Source of the DNA: Lagopus muta
Taxonomy: Eukaryota; Chordata; Aves; Galliformes; Phasianidae
DNA length: 64,000 bases
Assembly (NCBI RefSeq): GCF_023343835.1
Contig: NC_064444.1
Location: 18,141,219 to 18,205,218, forward strand
Direction of reading: 5' to 3'
Shown here piece after piece: positions 51,701-61,454 of this stretch. The first letter of the stretch is position 1. Each line of letters begins with the position of its first letter. The translations under genes and the position numbers were made by a program. The notes below the pieces were generated by a model that was not told the origin of the DNA, searched no databases, and saw nothing but the letters and a program-made list of their open reading frames with translations.

Positions 51701-54700
51701 AAAGTTATGACCCCATTTATTTTCTTTGTTTGGCTTCGTTTTCCTTTCTCCAGCTCCAGCATGGAGTTCCATACATGCCCCTTCATGCTGTTGGTCTTGT
51801 GGGCTGGGACTTCTGCCTGACTCAGTGGGGCTGGGGGATGAATCACAGAATCACAAAACCATTAAGACTGGAAACGACCTCTCAGATCCCCAAGCCCCTC
51901 AGATCCCCCCACCCCATCATGCCCACTGCCCACGTCCCTCAGTGCCACATCCCCACAGCTCTGGGACACCTCCAGGGACGGTGACTCCCCCTTGCATCAC
52001 TCTTTTGGGGCAGACATTGTTCCTAATGTCCCACCTGAACCTCCCCTGGTGCAACTTGAGGCCATCCCCTCTCATCCTATCGCTGCTACCCGGGAGCAGT
52101 GGTGGGATTGGTGTCTGGTCTGAAGCAGGATAGAGCCCAGCTCCCTTCTACTCTGCTAGAGGAAAACTGCCTGGCTTTGGAATCAGCAAGAAAATCCCCA
52201 TGATCTCTTAGCTTGCGTCCTTTGGAAGCCCGCTTCTGCACCTGGCAAGTGATGGGGAGCTGGGGCCCTGTCCTGAGCCCAGGACGTTGTCATTCACGAG
52301 TGTATTTTACTCCCTGGTGACAAAACGTGGTGGCTCTGAGCATCGGGCTGCATTCTGGCAGCTCTCTGAGCTGTGCCGTCCTATTAAATCCCAGCAAATG
52401 TCTCCCCTTGCGCCCGATCCCCAGCACAATGAAGCCTAACAAAAGCTTGTGCCAGAGCGAATCGCCGTCTTCGTGAGGTTTGGTTTTCAGCTGTGCTCTG
52501 TTGGTTTTAGGTCCATTGTGTTCCAGCTCCCGGCCTTTAATTCAGCGCCGCTAGAATATTGTGATCCCGTGCAAAGCAGAGAGCAGGGCGAGTGCGCAGG
52601 GAGGAGAGCACTGAGCGTGCCTGGCTTTTGTTTTCATGATTTTTATAAATATTTTGATATTTATGTGACAAATATTTTCCAGGGAGAGACTCCAGGCGCT
52701 TGGATACCAAAGCAGGGAGGTTACCCGTTCTCCAGAAGTTGCACTTGAGGGTGTACTTTAGGGCTTTAATGGTGGGGTGGAGAGAGAGGTATATAATTTA
52801 AGTTGGATCATGGAAAATGCGGTCAGCCCAACCTTACGTCCATGCAGGCAGCCCGCAAGCAGCAATCACACTGCTTGGTGCAGCGGGGTGGAATGATGCT
52901 CTCTGTGTGCCATAAGGACTCGAGGAAAAGCAAGGGCACCGGGTTGAAAGCTGCTCCGTGCTCCACGTCGTGCAGGGCTGGGAGGTTTCTGAGGGGGAGG
53001 CTGGTCTGTGGGGAGCAGCTTGGCTCAGCACAGCACTGGGCTGTAATTATGTGGTTAGGGACTGAAGGTAAGGGCTGCAGTACACGTGTACGTAGTTTGT
53101 TGTAGAACTGTCTGAGTTGGAGGGGACCCTAAAGGCCGTCTGTTCCCAGCCCTGCACTGAGCAGGGACACCCACAGCTCCATCATTGCTCACAGCCCCGT
53201 TCCCTGACCTTGGCTGTGTGCAGGGATGGGGCAGCACCACCTCTGTGTGCAGCCTTTGCCACCACCTCACTGCCCTGAGCACGAAGGACTTCTTCCTTAA
53301 TTCTAACCTGCATCTCCCCTCTTTTAATTCGAACCCATATCCCCTTGTCCTATCACAACAGACTGCTGAAGAGTCTGTCCCCTTCTTTCTTACAACCCCT
53401 TTAGATACTGAAAGGCTGCTGTTGGATCTGGCCTTGCTGCTTTGGATGCAGCCCAGTTGGCTTTCTGGGCTGCGAGGGCACATTGCCCAGCTGCCAGCCA
53501 CTGGTACCCCCAGGTCCTTTTCAGCAGGGCTGTGCTCCATCCTTTCATCCCCCAGCCTGTGCTGGCAGGGAGAGTTGCTATGACCCAGGTGCTTAGCTTT
53601 GGTGAACCGCCTCCCTCCTTCCTGCTGTGTTTGCTGCTGCCATGAAGGTGTGCTCGCATGGACTGGGAGGATTTTCCTGTAGCAGAGGGAGAAAGGAAGC
53701 CTTCATTCTGCTCTGCCAGCTGAAGCAAATGCCACAGAGATGCGAGGAGCGCTGCTCCATCCCCTCCCAGCAGCAGGCTGAAACCCAGCAGCTGTGAAAA
53801 AAGAGAAAGAAAAGGGCTTGGCAGGATCAGGGGAGAGAAGTCACTGTGCTGGGGGCCTGAAAAGAGCCCTGGTTACATTGCTGTGGGAAGATTAATGGTG
53901 GGCTTCTCTTTCTTTTCATGTTTTTAAAGCTGCAGAGGGGGGGGGATGTGAGTTTGCTTTTCACACCTTGCATGCCTGAGGCCCAGCAAGTGCTGCTGGT
54001 TACACTCCTGGCTCTGGTATGGCTTATTCCTCCCTTCCTGGTTGCATCTGGAAGCTTCAGAGCTAGACAAAAAACCCCCCAAAGCAGCATAAACACTGCT
54101 CTGCATGCCTTGAAGGAGCCTGGGTGTAGAGAGGGGCTGCCAGGAGTGGCAGAACAGAGCGAGGACCACTGTGGCAGTGCTGCTCCTCAATCTCAGTCCC
54201 TTTTGAAGAAGAGCTTTTACAGCCCTTCCTCTTATCCACCCTGGGGGCATCACGCTCCAGCTGGGCTTCCATCCTCTGCTCTGCTCTGCTCGGCTGTTTG
54301 TGGTGTCATGTGTCCCTGTCATTGCCCAGGGACATACAAGGCTGTGCTTAGTGTAGGCATGCTTTAATCTTCTCTTTTTTTAGGGTTTTCCTTAAATAGC
54401 AGCACCTTCAGGAGCTCAGTCCATGCCCTTATCACATGCAGCTGATGCAGCGCCTTGGCTCTGCCCATCCATGGGTGTAGCAGGAGAATCCAGGTGGGAA
54501 AGCACCCAAGGAAGCATAGGGGCATCCATCCACCTGCTCCTACGTGAGCCAGCACGCATGATGGCAGTGCTGCTGCAGGCTCAACTCAACCAGAACAAGG
54601 GACAAATGAACCTGACCTACATCTGAAGAGACCCACGGCTCTGTGCTCTGTGTGCCCTCAAAATCCGTGCTCTGGAGGCAATGTGGAGAGCAGTTTCACT

Positions 54701-57271
54701 GCTCCCAGGGCTGAGAAATAGCTGCTCATTTAGAACAGCCATCCCGTAACCCATTCCTGGCTGTGAGGTTTGCTTCGACCCACAGCCTGACCCCCTGTTT
54801 GCAGCACCACGTGTCCTGCAAAGCCACCCTGCTTTAGGGGCTCGTTCCTGCTCTTTGGCCCCAAGGAGAAACGTGTTGCCCTGAATCGGTTCCTGCAGCC
54901 CCCAGGGAAATCACACTTGGATACTCCAGGCAGGGCAGAGGCAGTCCTCACTGCAGGGCCTCCACCACAATGCTCTTTGGCATCAGCGTGCGTCCTCACC
55001 ACGGCGTGGAAGGAGCTTTCTGGGATCTGTGCAAGGTGTGGGGCCTCCCGCCCTCTTCACATCCTCACTGCAGGGCTACCACACCCCTAAAAATCCCCCA
55101 GGGCTCCCGCATTGCCCAGCTCTTGGCTCCCATTTGCTCTCCCATCGCCTGACCCATCCCTTGCCCAGGAGCTGGGAACGGTTCTGTCCCTTTTGCAGAG
55201 GGATGGGACCAGCTCTGCTGGCGCAGCCGGCCCGTTGCCATGGCAGTGGCAGCCCCGTGCTCCTGCAGGATATTGCTTTCTTCCAGCTTCCATCTCAGGG
55301 ATGTGCAGCGCATACCAAGTGCTCTGGCTCTGCTCCGTCCCACCGGGGCTGGGAACTGCTCTGCAGCACACAGAGAGGAGGTTGGGCTCCCTGCCTCGTT
55401 CCCACGGCTGGAGAACCCCAGCTCTTCACATCCACTGCTCCTCATCCTCTGGGTCTTTATGCGCCATCCCTCCTGGTTCTTATTTCCTCCATGTTTTTGC
55501 AATTAGGAAATCCAGACCGTGCGGATGAAGGGGTAAATTGTGGGATTTAAGGCTTTGGGGGGGTAAATTTCAATTGTGGTCCTATTGTTGAAGCTGCTGG
55601 TGTTGTCCATGCTGAGATATCCAGGCTGATAGCCTAAGGTGGGCATTGTCACAGCCAGGCAGGGGGCTGGGACCATGTTGTAGAGCCACAGAATCATTAA
55701 GCTTGGAAAAAGCCACTAAGATCACCCAGTCCAACCCCCAACCCATCCCCCTGTGCCCACTGACCACGTCCCTCAGTGCCACATCCTGCTCCATTCCTGC
55801 CCCTGCCTCCTTTATCTCAGCAACCAAGGCTTGAAATCCCTGCAAAACCAGGAGGGGGAGAGGAGTGAGTTCTCTCTATGGGGAGCCATGGGCTCCCTTC
55901 CCTGTAAGAGGATGAGAGTTGATGACGTTGGTGACATCCCACAATGGCAACAAGGTCCCATCCGTGACAACATTGCGGAGCAGCCATAGGTTGGGCTGCA
56001 TTCTTCTGTCTTCAGGGATGGTTCCTCATTGCCAAAGCTGCTGTTGTCATCTTTTCTCCTCCCCTCAGTTGCCCCACGCTGGGATTTCGTTGTGTTTATG
56101 CCCATGGGGGTCCTCCCAAGCATGGTTACCACTCGCAGTACTGCTGCACCTTCCCACCGGCGGCTCTGAGAACCACCTGCTCAGGCTAACGGGGCCTAAA
56201 AATCAGCTGTAACTGCACTAAATAACTTCAACTACCCGTGCAACACGTTATCACGGGTCTCATTTTCAACTTGTGCCCATGTAAAAAGATGTCATCGTTT
56301 TTTGTTTTCTTGGGGATGAGGGTTTTCTTGGTAGCTGAAATTCCCATCTCATGCAGCTCCACAGAGAGATGCCCGTGGCTTGGGGAGTGCATGAGAAGTC
56401 CTCAGCGTTGCACTTGGATGTCCTGTGCTGGGTGCAGCTGTGCAGTGAGGCTTTTCTGGCAGCCCTGGTACGCTCAGAGCATCAGGGAAGAGTGACGAGA
56501 TGTCTGTGCCCAAGGACATCGGGTTGGAGAGGGACCCAAAATAGCTCCAGACATGAGAAGAGTTGAGGGGGGAAAAAAAAAAAGCACCAACCTGTAATAA
56601 CTTCTCCAGAAGTGCTATATATAGTTACACAGGCTGAGCAGATGGCTGGAACGAGGGAGCAGCTCTCGGGTGCTGAGAGGGAGCAAACCCAGACCTCCCC
56701 GAACTGGGAGAAGCAGGCTGAGCTCCCAGCTGCACAGTGTGGCTTAGCTTCCCCTGCTTCCTTGGGACCTGCAGAATAGAAATAGAATGGATTTTCTCCT
56801 TGGGCAGGAAAGTGAAAAGACCACTAAGATTGACAAGCCCAACCCAGCCCAGCCCCACCATGCCCACTGCCCACGGCCCTCTGTGCCACATCCCCATGGC
56901 TCTGGGGCACCTGCAGGGATGGGGACTTCACTGCTGCCTTTCCTGCCCCAGCTCCTGGGCAATCATTTGAAATCTTCACTTTGAACTTGATAGGTAGCCC
57001 TGTTTTCTCTACGTCTTTTGTGTCATGCAGGGATTTGATGCTCTGGCAGTGATTTTGGAAGGCAGAGCTCACCTTCAGCTGCTCTGTGCCTGCTCACCGA
57101 TGCTCTTCATCTCCTCACAGGTTATCCTCAAGGACCTGGAAGTGCTGGCTGAGATTGCCTCTTCTCCAGCAGGGCAGACAGAGGGATATGGTCCCTCCGA
57201 GGCTGCAGAGCCACGACCCAGCCAGGTGGAGCTCCATGTCCCCATCCGGAACAGCCAGCTGAGCTCTTCAG
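27671..57271 (+). CDS. VAC14: VAC14, scaffold of the PIKfyve-FIG4 PI(3,5)P2 complex (exons 1-13; 3' part outside window)
   Basis: VAC14 is a HEAT-repeat scaffold on endolysosomal membranes that holds the kinase PIKfyve/Fab1 and the phosphatase FIG4 together, controlling PI(3,5)P2 (established knowledge). Thirteen exons, listed separately, join in consistent phase into 507 complete codons, closely similar to vertebrate VAC14 throughout (for example [40 protein letters not shown]). The start at 27671 gives [20 protein letters not shown], matching the known N-terminus, in an acceptable Kozak context (G at -3). The N-terminal HEAT/Fab1-binding region is complete. The FIG4-binding region and C-terminus (about 270 residues of the usual 780) are not in the window. 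Residues about 330-390 form a variable acidic, Ser-rich linker. The gene follows HYDIN head-to-tail with 905 bp between stop and start. Confidence 0.97.
28095..28530 (+). mobile_element. CR1 LINE fragment, sense, 5' part of an interrupted copy
   Basis: 'tggccagcagggtgagggaa', 'gagcctctcctgtgtgagga', 'tgttcagcctggagaggaga', stopping at 'aacatctttaatgtga'. The same copy resumes at 28806 after an inserted CR1. Confidence 0.85.
28531..28805 (-). mobile_element. CR1 LINE 3' fragment, antisense, inserted in another CR1
   Basis: 'atcataggatcactcaggtt', 'catcgagtccaaccacgacc', 'agcacatccagggatggtga', 'cctggtgcaacttgaggccc'. It sits inside a sense CR1. Confidence 0.92.
28806..28977 (+). mobile_element. 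CR1 LINE, sense, 3' part of the interrupted copy
   Basis: Continues with 'tctggagatattcaaggcct', 'gggttggactgggggatctc', 'ttctgtgattctgtg'. It joins logically to the 28530 end. Confidence 0.88.
29355..29640 (-). mobile_element. CR1 LINE 3' fragment, antisense (diverged subfamily)
   Basis: 'tcataaagtcgtcgaatggc', 'ttgaatgtctccagggatgg', 'ctcctaacatctaacctgaa', 'ccccttgtcctattactatc'. Its wording differs from the other copies, suggesting an older subfamily. Confidence 0.82.
30268..30273 (-). terminator. Pol III terminator (T6) of tRNA-Gly
   Basis: Six A on the + strand, read as T6 on the minus strand, 7 nt downstream of the tRNA 3' end. Confidence 0.8.
30281..30351 (-). tRNA. tRNA-Gly (anticodon GCC), antisense in VAC14 intron 1
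   Basis: A 71-nt cloverleaf on the minus strand with acceptor stem GCATTGG/CCAATGC and A box TGGTTCAGTGG. The B box is GGTTCGATTCC, and the anticodon GCC is read from 30319 to 30317. It has no intron and all stems pair. It is identical in sequence to the copy at 40844. A T6 tract follows for RNA polymerase III termination. It should decode GGC and GGU glycine codons. Confidence 0.97.
30440..32260. other. AT-rich block of unknown origin in VAC14 intron 1
   Basis: About 1.8 kb clearly richer in A and T than its surroundings, with sharp-looking edges and no CR1 match. Read on the minus strand it resembles 3'-untranslated sequence, but no coding region, terminal repeat or poly(A) tail was found. 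It could be an old retroelement, a retrocopied untranslated region or a conserved intronic element. Confidence 0.5.
32541..32691 (+). CDS. VAC14: VAC14 exon 2
   Basis: Encodes [20 protein letters not shown] and [20 protein letters not shown]. Acceptor ctccccag/GCT, donor AAG/gtaaat. Confidence 0.97.
32692..34667. other. VAC14 intron 2, unremarkable
   Basis: 2.0 kb of unique-looking sequence with no recognised repeat or gene. Confidence 0.65.
34668..34835 (+). CDS. VAC14: VAC14 exon 3
   Basis: Encodes [20 protein letters not shown] and [20 protein letters not shown], a HEAT repeat pair. Acceptor ccatcag/GAC, donor AAG/gtaaga. Confidence 0.97.
34836..35478. other. VAC14 intron 3, unremarkable
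   Basis: 643 bp; nothing recognised. Confidence 0.65.
35479..35541 (+). CDS. VAC14: VAC14 exon 4 (63 bp)
   Basis: Small exon encoding [20 protein letters not shown] plus K, between acceptor ctttacag and donor AAG/gtgtgt. Confidence 0.96.
35542..36656. other. VAC14 intron 4
   Basis: 1.1 kb; the only feature is a run of 15 G at 36586-36600 near the 3' end. Confidence 0.7.
36586..36600 (+). repeat. G15 homopolymer
   Basis: Uninterrupted run of 15 G, 57 bp upstream of VAC14 exon 5. Confidence 0.9.
36657..36764 (+). CDS. VAC14: VAC14 exon 5
   Basis: Encodes [20 protein letters not shown] and [15 protein letters not shown] run of 15 G lies 57 bp before its acceptor (gtgcag). Donor TGG/gtaggt. 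Confidence 0.96.
36765..37574. other. VAC14 intron 5, unremarkable
   Basis: 810 bp; nothing recognised. Confidence 0.65.
37575..37684 (+). CDS. VAC14: VAC14 exon 6
   Basis: Encodes [20 protein letters not shown] and [16 protein letters not shown]. Acceptor gagctag/ATC, donor AAAAT/gtgagt. Confidence 0.96.
37685..38799. other. VAC14 intron 6
   Basis: 1.1 kb; short (TG)n tracts at about 38495-38507 and 38724-38738, otherwise nothing. Confidence 0.65.
38800..38906 (+). CDS. VAC14: VAC14 exon 7
   Basis: Encodes [20 protein letters not shown] and [15 protein letters not shown]. Acceptor ccttcag/GTG, donor GCAG/gtgagt. Confidence 0.96.
38907..39631. other. VAC14 intron 7, unremarkable
   Basis: 725 bp; nothing recognised. 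Confidence 0.65.
39632..39766 (+). CDS. VAC14: VAC14 exon 8
   Basis: Encodes [20 protein letters not shown] and [17 protein letters not shown]. The donor A/gtatcc is weak but is the only one that keeps frame with exon 9; it makes the junction residue Asn. Confidence 0.9.
39968..40120 (+). CDS. VAC14: VAC14 exon 9
   Basis: Encodes [20 protein letters not shown], then an acidic linker ([16 protein letters not shown]). Acceptor cactcag/ACA, donor GCG/gtgagt. Confidence 0.94.
40844..40914 (+). tRNA. tRNA-Gly (anticodon GCC), sense in VAC14 intron 9
   Basis: A 71-nt intronless tRNA gene with the same acceptor stem, A box, anticodon loop (GCC at 40876-40878) and B box as the copy at 30281; the two are identical base for base. 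The flanks are not obviously alike. T5 begins 6 nt downstream. Confidence 0.97.
40920..40924 (+). terminator. Pol III terminator (T5) of tRNA-Gly
   Basis: Run of five T just after the tRNA 3' end. Confidence 0.8.
41906..41966 (+). CDS. VAC14: VAC14 exon 10 (61 bp, variable linker)
   Basis: Encodes [19 protein letters not shown], a Ser-rich linker that differs from the mammalian sequence but has matching length and phase. Acceptor cctgcag/GCT. Donor CAG/gtaggg was chosen over gtaacc at 41959 because the latter would bring a stop in exon 11. Confidence 0.88.
41967..48407. other. VAC14 intron 10 (6.4 kb)
   Basis: One CR1 end (42113-42300). A moderately AT-rich stretch at 47165-47420, with motifs such as gcaatttgcagg and gcaaattatacc, could be a conserved element. 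The rest is unassigned, and no reading frame here resembles a known protein. Confidence 0.65.
42113..42300 (-). mobile_element. CR1 LINE 3' fragment, antisense (diverged)
   Basis: 'tgatttggaaggcaccttca', 'ggccatctggtccaactctc', 'gaccttgaatattttcagag'. It lies in VAC14 intron 10. Confidence 0.8.
48408..48552 (+). CDS. VAC14: VAC14 exon 11
   Basis: Encodes [20 protein letters not shown] and [20 protein letters not shown]. Acceptor tcgtgcag/CTC, donor AAG/gtaggt. Confidence 0.97.
48553..49128. other. VAC14 intron 11, unremarkable
   Basis: 576 bp; nothing recognised. Confidence 0.65.
49129..49194 (+). CDS. VAC14: VAC14 exon 12
   Basis: Encodes [20 protein letters not shown] then DE. Acceptor cttctag/ATG, donor GAG/gtaagt (perfect consensus). 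Confidence 0.97.
49905..50058 (-). mobile_element. CR1 LINE 3' fragment, antisense
   Basis: 'agaatcagagaatcgtttga', 'ggccacctagtccaacttcc', 'ctcagaaggcttggccagca'. It lies in VAC14 intron 12. Confidence 0.82.
51840..52105 (-). mobile_element. CR1 LINE 3' fragment, antisense
   Basis: 'aatcacagaatcacaaaacc', 'gctctgggacacctccaggg', 'cctggtgcaacttgaggcca'. It lies in VAC14 intron 12. Confidence 0.92.
52390..52760. promoter_or_regulatory. Candidate conserved non-coding element in VAC14 intron 12
   Basis: A non-repetitive block with clustered factor-like motifs. They include ccattgtg (SOX-like), cctttaattc, and tandem Forkhead-like sites in an 8-bp inverted repeat (ATAAATAT at 52645, ATATTTAT at 52657). 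Regulatory function is an inference. Confidence 0.35.
53098..53570 (-). mobile_element. CR1 LINE fragment, antisense, about 470 bp
   Basis: 'tgtctgagttggaggggacc', 'ccccttgtcctatcacaaca', 'gaaaggctgctgttggatct', extending further toward the CR1 interior than most copies here. Confidence 0.85.
55684..55795 (-). mobile_element. CR1 LINE 3' terminus, antisense
   Basis: 'acagaatcattaagcttgga', 'gatcacccagtccaaccccc', 'ccctcagtgccacatcctg'. Confidence 0.9.
56812..56940 (-). mobile_element. CR1 LINE 3' terminus, antisense
   Basis: 'gaaaagaccactaagattga', 'ctctgtgccacatccccatg', 'ggggcacctgcagggatggg'. It lies 180 bp before VAC14 exon 13. Confidence 0.85.
57121..57271 (+). CDS. VAC14: VAC14 exon 13 (last exon in window)
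   Basis: Encodes [20 protein letters not shown], then a variable Pro/Glu/Ser stretch ending LSSS, phase 1 out. Acceptor cctcacag/GTT, donor CAG/gtacgt. No following VAC14 exon is found in the remaining 6.7 kb. Confidence 0.95.
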
Positions 57272-57375
57272 GTACGTGTCCTGCACTGCACTCTGAATGG
57301 TAGGCCAAGGCTGTCTGTGTTACTTTGGTCTTTCTCCTCGCTCATCTTCTGGGGTAAGAACCCAATGACCAGCAA

Positions 57376-57530
57376 GGTTATAGAATCATTACCATTGAAA
57401 AAGAGCTCTCAAATCCCTGAGCCCAACTCACTCCAGCATGCCCACTGCCCACGTCCCTCCGTGCCACATCCCCACTGGGACACCTCCAGGAATGATGACT
57501 CCCCACGTCCCTGGGCAGATGCTGCAGAGC
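57376..57530 (-). mobile_element. CR1 LINE 3' terminus, antisense
   Basis: 'gttatagaatcattaccatt', 'ccacgtccctccgtgccaca', 'gggacacctccaggaatgat'. It lies just downstream of VAC14 exon 13. Confidence 0.85.
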
Positions 57531-60500
57531 CTGGTGCAGAAGGATGTTGTTATTGCCCTTCTTTATGGGACACCCTTATGGGTGTCAGCCTGTCTTCTCA
57601 TAAGAGCCCTCCAAGTCCCTAAAAGCAGCTCAGGCTGGGTGCTCACTGTAAACCCAGGTGCCCAGCACGCACGGCTCCTCTGTGCCTGTGATGCAGTACA
57701 TTGCTGGCTCGTGGCTGCATGTGCTGAATGCAAACTGTGGCGTTGCTGTGAGCACTGTGGAGACCTCGGAGGAGAGATGCAGAAGGACAGTCCTGTTGTT
57801 TGGACAGCGGGGGAAGAAGCCCTTCATTAATCATCCCGGCGCATTGGGCGGCTTTTTCCACCTCCCCCCCTTCTGTGGCTCATCCTTCACTATTCGTTGG
57901 CTGCCCCTTCTCCTCGGCTGCTGCTTTTGCTGCTGCTATTTCGGAGCCTCCCCGTTGTGCTCCCCACGCCAGGTCTGCCTGGCCAAAGGCACATTTCATG
58001 TCAGCTGTGGATTGTAAACTCAGAGCAGAGCCAAGGCAGCCCCTCCCTGCGCAGCAGAACCAGCGCTGCAGCCATGCGTTCCGCTCCCTGCATTTGTTTT
58101 CTTTGAAGAACACCGATTATTTTCCTCCTCCTTGGACTGCAGCAGAAAGCAGCCAGGTTTTGGCAATCCATGGGCTGCCCAAGGTCCGTTTTCCTGCAGC
58201 TCTGCCTGCCTGGTACATGCAGGATGGAGGGTGGGGGGTGAGTTGCCACTGATGTGAGCCCGCACGGGTGGAGCAGCCCCACGGTGCTGCCAAAGGGCTG
58301 CAGTTCAGCTCACACCGATGGCTGTCTGAGGTTTCCTTCCTTGTGGATTATCTAAAAATAGCAGGCTGCATGGCGTGCGGCCGAACGGCTGCCGTGGCCC
58401 CTCAGCTCTCTGGAAGAGCAACTTGGCTTCGGTTCTGCGAGTGGAACGCTGAAAAGGAGTCTGGTGCTGCTCTCCGTGTTCAGCAGAGCTGCTGCAGCCA
58501 GAGCTCCAGCTCTGAGAATCCACATGGGTTGTGACGCGCTCTGCTTCGGTCACCTCGTTTGCTTTCTTCTACTTTAGAAAGGTTCCCAGAGTTGAGCTTT
58601 GCACATGCGTCGGCTTTCACCCAAAGGTGGGTGCTCCCCAGTTCTGCAAGTGAGCTGTGGGCTGTGCAGGGGTCACAGCAGGGCTGGGAGCCTCCTGTGT
58701 CATGGTGGGGAAGTGGGGGCTCTTTGAAACAAGCTCTTTTTGCTGAAGGGTTGTTTTGGTGGGGGTGTTCTTGGGGTTTTGGAACAAAATCAGTGGAAAT
58801 CCGTACACCTGAACGTGGTGCTGGTGTAATGGTGTGCGATCAGAGGGAGCAAGGCTAAAGTGGCACTGAGGAGCTCGGTGTGACTGTGTGACTGCACCAG
58901 TGGGAAAGGCACTGTTTCGTACTGGAGCGGACAGGAGCAGTCCTCCCCAGGCAGTTCTGTGCCATGCTTTGGCTTGGAGCTCTTTGTGGAAGCAGGATGC
59001 CATCGCACAGCCAACACTGGACGGCAGGCCGCAGAGTTCTGGTGCTTCCCCTTGGGGTCACCCCATTGCCTTCATGCCCTCACTGGGAGGAGGACTGAGT
59101 AACTCCAGCTCTGCTTCTGTCCTACATCCCAGCACGCAGCTCTGCAGGTGGGTGAGCGTGGCCATCTCCAACCCTTGCCTGGGCAGCAGCTCTCTGTGCC
59201 ACTCTCCCCACGCAGTCAGCAGGGGAGGCAGAAGGGGCCCATGCCACGCCACGGGCTTCCCCCACTTCCTCTCTCACCCTTTCTTCCCTCGGGATGTGTT
59301 TATGCAGTTGTTTCCCTGCCATTCACTCGTGTTTCCTTCAGATGCTGGGTGATTAGTCAGGAAAACGGTGTCCCACTTCCGCAGCCTGTTCCCAGCTCGG
59401 GGTTTTATTTAGCTGCTTTGTTCTCCCATTACATAAGGTCAGCTGCCCTCCAACAGCTTCTCCTGGCACAACGAGGTGAGAAGGGGTGTGTGGGAGCCCC
59501 GGCAGGCCTCCTCCTGCCTGCATGGGGCAGCTGAGCCTTCTGCAGTCCCTCTGTTACCTTCTGCCTTCCCTTCTGCCTGCTTTTCCCAGGGCCCTGTGGA
59601 GGTGGAGGTGTAGCTGGAGAAAACCAGAGGGAAAGCCGTGTGTTTTCTCATTGCCACGTCTCGCATTTGCCATCCCAAATGGTTCAAGTGCTACTGGAGC
59701 ATCCCTGATGCAGAGGCAGATGGTGAGCCGTGCATCAGATGCCCTGTTTGGTGACCCTGGGTGGCAGATCCCAATGACAAGAGAGGAGCTGCAGGAGCAA
59801 GCCTGGGGCTGGCACCTCTTTGGGGTGACAGTCCAAGCACCCGTCTGGCTTGCAGCAGCTTCACTTCAGGGTTGTTCTACCAACCACACCAAAGTCAGGT
59901 ACAAGCAGCAGATGGCCCACGAGTGGTTACCACCATGGTGCAAGCCCTGCAGCCTACTTCTTCAGCTCAATTCTGCACAGTTGGAGGGCAGCCCCTCCAA
60001 AAGGCTGTCAGCCCCAGCAGCTCCATGTGCACATCCCTTCCTGTCTGCACAGAGCAGCACCACGACCCTTTGTTCTGCAGGAGGCACCTTCCTCTCCCTG
60101 CAGTCCCTCCTGCCTGGCTTCCTACCGGAGGTGGTGGGGACACCGACGTGCCCTCAGAGCACATCACACCAGGGGATGTTTATGGGGAGGCTGACTTCAT
60201 ACGTGGGTGTGCTAACACGCTTGAGGTCATTAGTTTCAACCAGCAGCGCTCAGGATTCTGTGGATTACTCCTGAGCAGCCTGCTAACAATCCCTGAGAAA
60301 CGTGGTCTGCTTTGTTCAGGCACTGATGGGAAGGTGATGAGTGCTGTGCCATCACCTGGGCTTCTCTCTGTCCCTCTTGGTCACTGCAAAGCAAAACCCG
60401 TCCGTGCTCATCCTCTGCTGCCAGGATGCAGCAGATGCCACCAAATGGAGCACTTGCTCACAAAGGAGCTGATTTGCAGGCAGGTTTCAAGGGATCAGAA

Positions 60501-61454
60501 GCACGGGAGTAAATGAGGGATCTGAGTTCTGTCAGCTCAGCACCCTGAAAAGGATGAGGGTCCCCTAAATGACAGCCTGAAAGACAGCAGGAAAAGCCTC
60601 ATTGGGCATCCAGATGTGCCTCCTCCCCTGCCCATCAGCCATGGGGTGATGCCAGCTGGCTGCCATGCCTGCAGCAGGGCATGGATAGGGCACTGCTGTC
60701 CCCCACCAGGGACCTCTCAGTGCTGAGGTCTCCCAGATAGCAAAGAGGGCAGTGGTGGCCACGTGGGGAGCAGGGCAGGAGCAGGCAGAGCACAACCAGG
60801 GCCAAGCACCGTCGGTACTTTCAGAGTGTTCCTTTCCTCAGCAGCATCCTGTGCTTTGGAGAGGGCTGAGCTGACGTCTCTCAGAGCCCAGCTGAGCTGC
60901 CGACGCTCTCGCATCTGTTTCCAGCTACGCCCCATGCTGGGTTTTGCAGGGGGAGTCTGCCTTTATTTCATTTATTTTTTTTACAGCTCTATTTTTATCC
61001 TGCTCTGCGAGGCTTTGCTCCGATTGAAAACATCCTAGGGAAGGGAAGGAAGGGAAGAAGGCTGCTGGGGGAGGTACAGAGCAGATTCCCACGTCCCTAC
61101 GTGGGGCTGTGCTGAGCTCCATGGGGCTGGGGCCAGCTGCATGCAGGGGTAGCCCAGGGAAGTCAGTGCTGGAAGCGTGAGCTCTGAGTGAATGGGAGGG
61201 ATGCTGGGCTCCAGCAGCCCCATCCACACGCAGAGCATAGCAGTGGGATGCAGGAGCTGCTCTGTCTCGATGCTGGAAATCTTGCTGGAAGCAATGCTTC
61301 CTCCCAGACCCCCGATCATACTAAGCGTTTTGTGAGTGAGGAAGCAGTCTCCAATTACCCTTTTTATGGGAATGAAGACGCAGCACCCACTCTGCAGTGC
61401 TCCTTGCCAGCTCCCAGCCTCTCCCCCCCATCACCCAGTCTGGGTCTGCACTGA

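Larger units (their letters stand above)
49195..57120. other. VAC14 intron 12 (7.9 kb)
   Basis: It holds five antisense CR1 fragments, a (CAG)5 tract at 49641-49655, a T15 run at 50964-50978 and an enhancer-like AT-rich block at 52390-52760. No exon or RNA gene was recognised between them. Confidence 0.7.

Noticed and set aside
53055..53540. 161-codon minus-strand frame.
   Set aside because: It lies in a CR1 fragment and translates the CR1 tail in a non-coding region.
59486..60516. Overlapping long open frames of 262 and 251 codons in VAC14 intron 13.
   Set aside because: The two frames overlap on the same strand and their composition is Leu/Ser/Pro/Cys-rich like random GC-rich DNA. No domain or conserved motif is visible, and there is no Kozak or splice support.
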